Below are positions 5,464 through 10,352 of a DNA stretch of 10,352 nucleotides, one piece after another. The first letter of the stretch is position 1. The number at the start of each line of letters is the position of its first letter. Location: positions 1-10,352 of the forward strand of contig CAZDOR010000016.1 in assembly GCA_964507105.1 (NCBI GenBank). Direction: 5' to 3'. This DNA comes from PWPS01 sp964507105 (GTDB taxonomy: Bacteria; Patescibacteriota; Minisyncoccia; Minisyncoccales; PWPS01). Made by a program: the position numbers and the translations under genes. The notes below the pieces were generated by a model. The model was not told where the DNA came from. It searched no databases and saw nothing but the letters and a program-made list of their open reading frames with translations.

Positions 5464-5901
5464 TCAACTTTTGAATACCATCCATTTGTAGCCGGCAAAA
5501 TCCCAAAATACAACTGCACCGATACCGATAGCGGCTCCTAAATTAGCGGCTAATTGAGCAGAAAGAAAAGAAAAATAGTTGCTTATTAGTATAAATGAAA
5601 ATGTAGAAATTATAGTTCCGATTATTATTCCGAAAAATACGACTGCCAAGTATTTTCCGAAGGTCTTGCCGGTGTTTTTGTTTTTTTTCTTAAACACCCA
5701 ATTTTTGTTCCAATAAAAACCGTTTATAGTAGCTACTGATGCAGAAATTATTCTAAAAATTACATAATTAAAACTTCCCTTGCTCAATCCCAATGTTAGA
5801 ATTAATAAATTGAGAATCAAAAAATCTATCGAGGTATTCATTATTCCCACTGTGAGAAACTTTTTAAATTGCTTTATTGTTTTTCTATTCTTGGTTTTCA
5901 T
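5464..5901 (-). CDS. GtrA-like four-helix membrane protein
   Basis: A 145-residue protein starting at the ATG whose first base is 5901; the TTG codon just before it is unlikely to be the start. It begins with a basic stretch, then four predicted membrane helices (about 16-38, 44-62, 84-106, 112-133). The pattern FLTVGIMNTSIDF (15-27) and NGFYWNKNWVF (60-70) is characteristic of GtrA-like proteins. Members are thought to flip or aid transfer of polyprenyl-phosphate-linked sugars across the membrane, usually with a GT2 glycosyltransferase that makes the lipid-linked sugar. An ALG5/DPM1-like GT2 lies about 2.2 kb away on the same strand (8084-8794), separated by an operon on the opposite strand. 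A weak TACAAT on the minus strand (5929 down to 5924) may drive it. Confidence 0.85.
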   Translation of the reverse strand: MKTKNRKTIKQFKKFLTVGIMNTSIDFLILNLLILTLGLSKGSFNYVIFRIISASVATINGFYWNKNWVFKKKNKNTGKTFGKYLAVVFFGIIIGTIISTFSFILISNYFSFLSAQLAANLGAAIGIGAVVFWDFAGYKWMVFKS

Positions 5902-5932
5902 CAATCATTTAGCATTTTCCTGAATTGTAATT

Positions 5933-5961
5933 TTGACTAATTATTGCAAAAAAGATAAAAT
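5933..5961 (+). promoter_or_regulatory. Promoter of the secreted-protein operon, placing the RNA start at or near the ATG
   Basis: TTGACT (5933-5938), 17 bases, TAAAAT (5956-5961). The expected RNA start is near 5968, only about four bases before the ATG at 5972, so this transcript would be nearly leaderless. This also argues against the in-frame TTG at 5933 as the start codon, since it is the -35 element. The 15 bases TGTAATTTTGACTAA (5926-5940) recur exactly at 8874-8888 with the same -10 and spacer. Confidence 0.7.
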
Positions 5962-5971
5962 TATAAAAATA

Positions 5972-6439
5972 ATGATTAAAGAAAAAAAAGCATTTCCATT
6001 TTTTCTGTCAGTTTTTTTGATTTTGGTTATTGGCTTATTCGTTTATCTTTACTTCGGTGCTTCTCCGGAAAAAGAGGAGAGTGAGATTGACTTCTTCGTT
6101 TTTTATGAAAAACTATCTCCGGGAGTAAAAAGAGGTGAAGGAAAAGTGGAGAAAATCACCGATGCGGGATTGATTATTGCACAAGAAAATAATCAAAAAA
6201 AGTTTTTGATTGATGAGAACACGGAATTTTTTTTAAATCCGGCTTCGCAACGAATTGACTACTTAGAGGATAGAACGGAAGAGGGTTCCGAATGTCCGAA
6301 TATAAAAGTGGAAGAATTGGACCCTTATTGGATTACGGAGATAAGTCGGGAAGATGTTGAAGAAGGTGACAGTGTTGATTTTTCCGCCTATCAATCAAAC
6401 GATGCATATATTATAAATAATTTAAGAATTGAAAAATGA
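5972..6439 (+). CDS. Membrane-anchored DUF5666-like beta-barrel protein
   Basis: A 155-residue protein using the ATG at 5972. One N-terminal anchor helix (about 8-28) is followed by a charged linker and a single extracytoplasmic domain of about 100 residues. The sequence from GEGKVEKITDAGLIIAQENN (56 on), through KKFLIDENTEFF, to EEGDSVDFSAYQSND and a final hydrophobic strand resembles DUF5666-type domains, which are small beta-barrels common in CPR exported proteins and of unknown function. The segment 95-120 looks inserted and contains the only cysteine (C108). Its stop codon overlaps the next ATG (ATGA at 6436-6439), so its translation is probably coupled to the next gene. It is the first gene of a three-gene operon. 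Family assignment is by pattern only. Confidence 0.7.
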   Translation: MIKEKKAFPFFLSVFLILVIGLFVYLYFGASPEKEESEIDFFVFYEKLSPGVKRGEGKVEKITDAGLIIAQENNQKKFLIDENTEFFLNPASQRIDYLEDRTEEGSECPNIKVEELDPYWITEISREDVEEGDSVDFSAYQSNDAYIINNLRIEK

Positions 6440-7611
6440 AAAAAATTTTTCGATCAAAATACGTTTTTTTTCTTCTTGCTTTTTTGATAACCGTTACTTT
6501 ACTTTTAGGGTTCGGATCTTTTGAAAATATTTTAGCTCAAGATCCCGGAGACAGCTGCGAAGAGGATGATGAGTGCAATTATATTGTTGAAGGGGATGAA
6601 GATTATGATTATACCGACAGCGTCACTTACAATACGCATGGGCATGGGGTGGCTATTTTGGAAACCGAGGTTAATTGTGATTCGGGGAGTCAACTTTGCG
6701 CAGAAGGCGGCACCGAAATACTGGGTGGCGGATCGGGGAATTGCAAGGATTTGAACCAAAAATTTTGCGCGGGCTCCTCTGGAGCCGAAGATCCGGATGG
6801 CGGTGACCAATATGTCCGTGAAACTTATTATTCAGTTTCGGAAAATTCTGAGATATGTTGTGAATTGAGTGACGGAGAGGAGGAGGATTGTCATGACTAC
6901 ACTGATCCTGAGGGAGGGGAAGCTTTTTGTGTTGACGAAAATAGCGATGTAGAGTGTCAATCCACACCGGAAGCCAGAAATCTGCAGAGTACGAATTACA
7001 GCCCCGAAGATTACTGCGGAGAATACAACCCTCCAACGAAACAATTAAGTTGGGATTACTACTCACCGACCGGGGACGACCAAAATGAAGTGGAAGTTGA
7101 GGTAGCTACCGATAGTGGCTTTACGACTGTAGTCGAAGATCAGACATATACTATCGAAAGCGGAGAAACCAATATAGAACAGCATACGATTCAAGAGGAT
7201 TTGGATTTTGATACTGACTACTATTGGCGGGTTAGAATTATCGATGAAAACGAAAATGAAGGAGATTGGTCCACAGGCAGTTTTTCTACCGGCATTGAAA
7301 GATGCAAGCCCGATTTTCAATGGGTCCCCCATAATCCTTATCCGGAAGAAGTTACTGATTTTTACAATGAGACCGAAGAAGGGCATTTGGATGTAGTCGA
7401 GTATCGCTGGGACTTTGATAATGCTGACATCAGCGAATCTTTAGAAGAAGGATTTTCCCCCGATCCGATTGAGGTATATTTTGAAGAAGAAGGAAACCAC
7501 GAAGTTGTCTTGGAGGCTGAAGAAGAGGACGGGGTAGTCTGCGAAGAAACAAAATATGTTCCCGTCGGTCATGTATTGCCCGACTGGAGAGAGGTTGATC
7601 CGTTCAGATGA
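6436..7611 (+). CDS. Secreted acidic Cys-rich protein with FN3-like and PKD-like domains
   Basis: A 391-residue exported protein. Residues 1-34 look like a signal peptide, with a plausible cleavage after ILA before QDP. Residues 35-195 are an acidic, glycine-rich region with 12 cysteines, including a CC pair at 141-142, and no family I recognise. About 200-286 resembles a fibronectin type III domain (LSWDYYSP, VATDSGFT, YYWRVRIIDENENEGDWSTG). About 292-378 resembles a PKD domain (EYRWDFDNAD, then NHEVVLEAEEEDGV). C290 and C369 lie in this last domain and bring the total to 14. An even cysteine count in a secreted protein suggests disulfides, whose formation could involve the redox operon at 2368-3890. 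It overlaps both neighbours by four bases (ATGA). Likely roles are adhesion or surface structure; no enzymatic motif is visible and no C-terminal anchor is seen. Confidence 0.78.
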   Translation: MKKIFRSKYVFFLLAFLITVTLLLGFGSFENILAQDPGDSCEEDDECNYIVEGDEDYDYTDSVTYNTHGHGVAILETEVNCDSGSQLCAEGGTEILGGGSGNCKDLNQKFCAGSSGAEDPDGGDQYVRETYYSVSENSEICCELSDGEEEDCHDYTDPEGGEAFCVDENSDVECQSTPEARNLQSTNYSPEDYCGEYNPPTKQLSWDYYSPTGDDQNEVEVEVATDSGFTTVVEDQTYTIESGETNIEQHTIQEDLDFDTDYYWRVRIIDENENEGDWSTGSFSTGIERCKPDFQWVPHNPYPEEVTDFYNETEEGHLDVVEYRWDFDNADISESLEEGFSPDPIEVYFEEEGNHEVVLEAEEEDGVVCEETKYVPVGHVLPDWREVDPFR

Positions 7612-8051
7612 TGGAGGTTTTAAAAAAGGGCGTTTTGCCGGCCATTTTGTTTTCTGTTTTTATTGGACTGGTTTATCAATCTACTCTAAGTGATAATCAA
7701 TCGGTTGAGTCTAACGATTTGGGACTAAAAATTGAAGTAGCGGACAGTGTTTCGGAAAGAAAAAAAGGTCTTTCCGGTAGAGAAAGCATTGCAAATGACG
7801 AAGGATTGGTTCTCGTTTTTGATGAGGAAGATTACCATGGAATTTGGATGAAAGAGATGAACTTTTCAATAGATATTATCTGGATTAACCAAGATAAAAA
7901 GGTTGTTGATTATCGGCTTTCGGTCGTTCCTGAAACTTATCCGGAAATCTTTTTACCCGGAAAACCGGCCAAATATGTTTTAGAGGTAAAATCCGGCTTT
8001 GTAGAACAAGAGAAAATTGAGATAGGAGATAAATTGGACTTTTTGAATTGA
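7608..8051 (+). CDS. DUF192 family protein, membrane-anchored
   Basis: A 147-residue protein; the ATG at 7608 gives the four-base overlap, and a second ATG at 7611 is equally possible. An N-terminal helix (about 8-25) anchors or exports it. The rest is a typical DUF192 domain: ERKKGLSGRESI (50-61), EGLVLVFDE (65-73), GIWMKEMNFSIDIIWI (78-93), VVPETYP (106-112), KYVLEVKSG (122-130) and a final IGDKL. These match the family pattern R..GL..R, G..F.F, .WM...fsiDiiwi and YVLE...G. The family is widespread in bacteria and archaea and often exported, with no agreed function. It is the last gene of the operon. The GT2 gene converges on it 32 bases later; the short hairpin between them is weak. Confidence 0.88.
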   Translation: MMEVLKKGVLPAILFSVFIGLVYQSTLSDNQSVESNDLGLKIEVADSVSERKKGLSGRESIANDEGLVLVFDEEDYHGIWMKEMNFSIDIIWINQDKKVVDYRLSVVPETYPEIFLPGKPAKYVLEVKSGFVEQEKIEIGDKLDFLN

Positions 8052-8083
8052 AAGCAAGGTGAAACCCTCTCAAAATTTGTTTG

Positions 8084-8794
8084 TTAATATTTTTTCCAAA
8101 CAAAAATTAATTCTCCAATTGTTTCACATAATCCTTTAAAATTAACTTTGCTGTCGGAGCTATTTTTCCATTCAACTGGCAACTCTACAACTTTCAAGTT
8201 CTGATTTTTAGCTATTTTTAAAACCTCAAAATCGAAACCCCAGCCATTGCATTTTATTTTTGGAAAGATTATTTCTGTTGCTTCTTTTGAAAATATTTTA
8301 AAACCACATTGGGTATCTTTTTGATTTAAACCTAAAAATAATTTAATTAATAGACCTCCCATCCTCCCGGCGATTATTCTGTAGATTGGCTGCCGTTTAA
8401 TAATTTTACTGTTTTTTAATGTTCTCGATCCGATTGCGATGTCATAGTCTTTTAGGTAGGGAAGAAAGTTGAATAAGTGATCTATTGTGGTAGCATTGTC
8501 TGCATCCATATACATAACAATTTTTCCATTTGCTTCCAAAACCCCTCTCTTTACCGCCTTGCCTTTGCCCTTGTTTTTTTTAAACTTTATTAATTTTAAA
8601 TCTTGATTCTCGAGTTCTTTTTGCACTTCTTCTACTTTTTTTGTTGTTTTGTCTTCGGATCCGTCATCAACAACTATTATCTCGTATGAGAACCGTTTTT
8701 TTTCGTTCGTCTTTATAATAACATCCTCTAATGTCGCTTTAATTTTGTTCTCTTCATTATATGCCGGGATCACTATTGAGATTCGCCTGCTCAT
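8084..8794 (-). CDS. GT2 glycosyltransferase, ALG5/DPM1-like (polyprenyl-phosphate sugar synthase)
   Basis: A 236-residue GT-A enzyme that most likely transfers a sugar from a nucleotide donor to polyprenyl phosphate on the inner face of the membrane. Motifs in order: PAYNEE (10-15), IIVVDDGSEDKT (39-50), the KNKGKGKAVKRG run (73-84), MDADN with the DXD metal site D97/D99 (96-100), GSRTLKNSKIIKRQPIYR (122-139), DTQCGFKIF (160-168) and WGFDFEVL (185-192), with W209 in the acceptor region. The DTQCGFK and GFDFE pair is typical of dolichyl-phosphate glucosyltransferase (ALG5)-like proteins. It lacks the C-terminal membrane helices present in some relatives. GtrA-like protein (5464-5901) is the natural partner for flipping the product. 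Its own extended -10 promoter lies at 8851-8859. The sugar is not determined by the sequence. Confidence 0.92.
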   Translation of the reverse strand: MSRRISIVIPAYNEENKIKATLEDVIIKTNEKKRFSYEIIVVDDGSEDKTTKKVEEVQKELENQDLKLIKFKKNKGKGKAVKRGVLEANGKIVMYMDADNATTIDHLFNFLPYLKDYDIAIGSRTLKNSKIIKRQPIYRIIAGRMGGLLIKLFLGLNQKDTQCGFKIFSKEATEIIFPKIKCNGWGFDFEVLKIAKNQNLKVVELPVEWKNSSDSKVNFKGLCETIGELIFVWKKY

Positions 8795-8850
8795 GTTTTA
8801 TTTTTTAAATAATACTCAAATTTAAGAGTAATTTACATTTTAATTGAATA

Positions 8851-8859
8851 ATTATAACA
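8851..8859 (-). promoter_or_regulatory. Extended -10 promoter of the GT2 gene
   Basis: Read on the minus strand, TGTTATAAT is a perfect extended -10 (TGN plus TATAAT), about 57 bases before the ATG at 8794. The -35 region (ATTACA) is poor, which an extended -10 commonly tolerates. The RNA leader would be about 50 bases. Confidence 0.6.
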
Positions 8860-8880
8860 TATTTTTATTTTGGTGTAATT

Positions 8881-8909
8881 TTGACTAAATCGATAAAAGT
8901 GGTTAAAAT
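8881..8909 (+). promoter_or_regulatory. Promoter reading toward the prepilin peptidase gene
   Basis: TTGACT (8881-8886), 17 bases, TAAAAT (8904-8909): the same elements and spacing as the promoter at 5933-5961, with a shared 15-base block TGTAATTTTGACTAA (8874-8888). The RNA start would be near 8916, so the transcript would have a long leader before the gene at 9099 or might be a separate small RNA. Confidence 0.6.
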
Positions 8910-9098
8910 CATAGTAATGGATGGATAGAATTATTACTTTTTTGTTTTTCTGAATTTTGGTGGGGTGCTATTTGTCATTACCATTACTGTTCGTTTGAAT
9001 ATTTTTGTGCATCTAATTTTATTTATTTTTTCAAGTATAGTCTGATTTTGTAGAAAACTAACCACAGAAAGTTAAATTTAATTTTTAGGCTGGAAAAC

Positions 9099-10244
9099 AT
9101 GGATTATTTTTTAATTATTTTTACTGCATCAGTCGCCCTAATCGGACTTGCAGCCTCTTATTTTGATATAAAAAAGGGAAAGATACCAAATAAGCTAATC
9201 GGAGCCGGCTTTTCTTTGGTTCTTTTTTTATATTTTTCTTTTTCCGTTTGGGATGTATTTTTTGTTGAAGCTCCTCTTTATAGTGATTATTTTCCACGGG
9301 CCATTTTAAATGGATTTTTATCTGTAGTGGCCGGGTATGCTTTTTGGAAATTTAAATTTTGGTCCGCCGGAGATGGAAAGCTTTTTGGATTGTATGGCTT
9401 TCTTTTACCTTTGCAATTTTATTCTGAATCCTATGTTCGATATTTTCCCAGTTTTGCTTTATTGGTAAATTTGTTTGGAGTTTTATTGATTATGCTCTTT
9501 ACTAAGTTTTTAGTTTATTTTTTTAGAGAGAGGATACTGATAAAAGCTTTTAAAGAGTTTAAAGAATCAAAAAAATTATATTCAATTTTGTTTGTAAAAA
9601 GTTTTATTTCTCAATATTCCCGGGTTTTGCTATTTCTTATTTCTTTCATTTCTTTATTTCGGATTTTTAGAAACTTTCAGATTCAAATTGATCCGCTGAT
9701 AGTATTTTTCCTCGTATTTATTTCTTTTATATTTTATGGAAAAACTGTTGGAAGAAATTTTTGGATTGTATTGTTCGAATATTTCCTGGTGGGTTTATTT
9801 TTTACCGGTTTAGTGCTTGCGGGAGATTTCAGTAGAGTACTTTACTTTCTTCGCCTGGGATTATTTTTCATGGTTGTTTTAGTGCTGGGGAGATATATTC
9901 TATTTTTTTATGTTCGGGAAAATGAAACGGAAGAAGTTAGAGCACGAAAAGTTGAGGAGGGCATGATATTAACTTCTCGCTGGAGAGAGTATTTTTCCCG
10001 GAAAATTTCAGAATTAACTAAGAATAACAAACATAAACATTTTGAGGAGGTTCCTGCAGAAGGAATAACTGCTGAGCAGGCACGAATTATAAGGGAGCTT
10101 TTTGATAATGATCCGGATTATAAAATTGAAATATGTAAAACGATTAGTTTCGCACCTTTTTTGCTGCTTGCAACGACCATATCTATTTTAACTTCAAGTT
10201 CTTTTTTGCCGCTTTTGAATGAACTTATACATACTTTTGTTTAA
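9099..10244 (+). CDS. A24 family prepilin peptidase with long C-terminal extension
   Basis: A 381-residue polytopic membrane protease that should cleave type IV prepilin-like leader peptides at the inner membrane face. Both catalytic aspartates are in place: D23 in YFDIKKGKIPN and D92 in SAGDGK, the AGD being a variant of the usual GxGD. The N-terminal cytoplasmic zinc/methyltransferase segment of PilD is absent; the protein starts directly at the first helix, as in archaeal FlaK/PibD types. After the roughly 150-residue catalytic part come further membrane helices and a cytoplasmic segment containing VEEGMILTSRW, AEGITAEQARIIRELF and SFAPFLLLATTISI. A similar C-terminal pattern (GM-L, GLT, FAP) occurs in archaeal-type and CPR A24 peptidases. 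The ATG at 9099 has a weak AGGCTGG stretch upstream. No pilin or assembly gene is inside the window. Confidence 0.82.
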   Translation: MDYFLIIFTASVALIGLAASYFDIKKGKIPNKLIGAGFSLVLFLYFSFSVWDVFFVEAPLYSDYFPRAILNGFLSVVAGYAFWKFKFWSAGDGKLFGLYGFLLPLQFYSESYVRYFPSFALLVNLFGVLLIMLFTKFLVYFFRERILIKAFKEFKESKKLYSILFVKSFISQYSRVLLFLISFISLFRIFRNFQIQIDPLIVFFLVFISFIFYGKTVGRNFWIVLFEYFLVGLFFTGLVLAGDFSRVLYFLRLGLFFMVVLVLGRYILFFYVRENETEEVRARKVEEGMILTSRWREYFSRKISELTKNNKHKHFEEVPAEGITAEQARIIRELFDNDPDYKIEICKTISFAPFLLLATTISILTSSSFLPLLNELIHTFV

Positions 10245-10277
10245 TTTTTAATAAAGTTTTTGAGTTTTGGATTAAAT

Positions 10278-10305
10278 TTGAAAAATAATAATAAATTTAT
10301 ATAAT
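10278..10305 (+). promoter_or_regulatory. Promoter for the gene entering at the right edge
   Basis: TTGAAA (10278-10283) and a consensus TATAAT (10300-10305) are separated by 16 bases. The RNA would begin near 10312, about 14 bases before the ATG at 10326. Confidence 0.7.
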
Positions 10306-10325
10306 TAATAAAACACGACAATTAA

Positions 10326-10352
10326 ATGAGTAATAGCGAAAATAAAAAACTT
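10326..10352 (+). CDS. Start of a further gene, cut by the window edge
   Basis: Nine codons are open from an ATG at 10326 to the edge, reading MSNSENKKL, and a strong promoter sits at the right distance upstream. The hydrophilic start argues against a signal peptide in the first residues. No function can be assigned from so little. Confidence 0.5.

Larger units (their letters stand above)
8795..9098. other. 304-base divergent intergenic region with two opposing promoters and a long leader
   Basis: It carries the minus-strand promoter of the GT2 gene (8851-8859) and a plus-strand promoter at 8881-8909. The plus transcript would have a leader of about 180 bases before the ATG at 9099. The leader starts near an ATG followed by only two codons and a stop (8917-8928). 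AGTAATGG (8913-8920) is complementary to CCATTACT (8981-8988), and AGTAAT (8913-8918) also to ATTACT (8933-8938), which is followed by a T run. A second -10-like TATAGT sits at 9036-9041. No tRNA or longer coding frame is seen. Confidence 0.5.

Noticed and set aside
5902..5904. Minus-strand TTG start for the GtrA-like protein
   Set aside because: An ATG follows immediately as the next codon (5901-5899) and is the more likely start.
5933..5971. TTG at 5933 as the start of the DUF5666-like protein, adding 13 residues
   Set aside because: The TTG is the first half of a TTGACT -35 element with a matching -10 at 5956-5961, and the ATG at 5972 starts right before the anchor helix.
6532..7386. Several open frames of 62-131 codons on both strands inside the secreted-protein gene
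   Set aside because: They overlap a well-supported gene with signal peptide and recognisable domains, and their translations show no motif; they are shadows favoured by its acidic codon composition.
8076..8104. TTTGTTTG/CAAACAAA hairpin between the converging DUF192 and GT2 genes as a terminator
   Set aside because: The stem is mostly A-T, the loop is 13 bases, it overlaps the GT2 3' end, and only four Ts follow on the minus strand; too weak to call.
1..10352. CRISPR array, insertion sequence, toxin-antitoxin or phage genes
   Set aside because: No regularly spaced repeats, transposase motifs, terminal inverted repeats or phage-type proteins were seen; the gene content is envelope and housekeeping in character.
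1..10352. Recoded TGA (as in Gracilibacteria/Absconditabacteria)
   Set aside because: Several genes end at TGA in proper operon context (6437-6439, 7609-7611, 8049-8051), and glycine uses GGN codons, so the standard bacterial code applies.

Overview
The window looks like a chromosomal segment from a small-genome, AT-rich bacterium, most likely a member of the Patescibacteria (Candidate Phyla Radiation, Parcubacteria-like). This is inferred from the gene set: a DUF5654 mini membrane protein, a compact Dps, DUF5666-like and DUF192 extracytoplasmic proteins, an acidic secreted protein with FN3-like and PKD-like domains, a CPR/archaeal-style prepilin peptidase, and many short membrane-anchored proteins. 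Promoters read as bacterial sigma70-type. TGA serves as a stop (1412-1414, 6437-6439, 7609-7611, 8049-8051) and tryptophan is TGG, so the genetic code looks standard. Almost no gene has a clear Shine-Dalgarno sequence.

Layout. Positions 1-36 hold what may be the last bases of a tRNA (possibly tRNA-Asn) and a strong terminator. Then come: a membrane-anchored TPR-like/PD40-like protein (86-1414); a DUF5654 protein (1528-1749); a monocistronic Dps ferritin-like gene with a near-consensus promoter, an AT-rich palindromic operator candidate and its own terminator (1756-2306); a three-gene redox/binding-protein operon of a VKOR-type thioredoxin domain, a CPDC thioredoxin-CcdA fusion and a short PstS-like binding protein (2368-4514), closed by a terminator at 4569-4596; a 298-base gap with one doubtful minus-strand ORF; a CDP-alcohol phosphatidyltransferase (4813-5427); and a GtrA-like membrane protein on the minus strand (5464-5901). 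A tightly coupled three-gene operon of extracytoplasmic proteins follows (5972-8051: DUF5666-like, Cys-rich FN3/PKD protein, DUF192), then an ALG5/DPM1-like GT2 on the minus strand (8084-8794), a 304-base divergent intergenic region, an A24 prepilin peptidase (9099-10244), and the start of a further gene (10326 onward).

How the genes fit together. Nearly everything acts at or outside the membrane. The redox operon has the parts of a disulfide exchange relay: a membrane electron conduit (CcdA-like), a fused outward-facing CPDC domain and a separate CPAC domain. A secreted protein with 14 cysteines, encoded about 2 kb away, is an obvious possible client. GtrA plus GT2 suggest polyprenyl-phosphate-sugar synthesis and flipping for surface glycans. 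The phosphatidyltransferase makes or modifies membrane lipid. The prepilin peptidase points to type IV pili. The Dps gene adds iron/oxidant protection. The functional links between operons are inference; the gene identities rest on motifs read directly.
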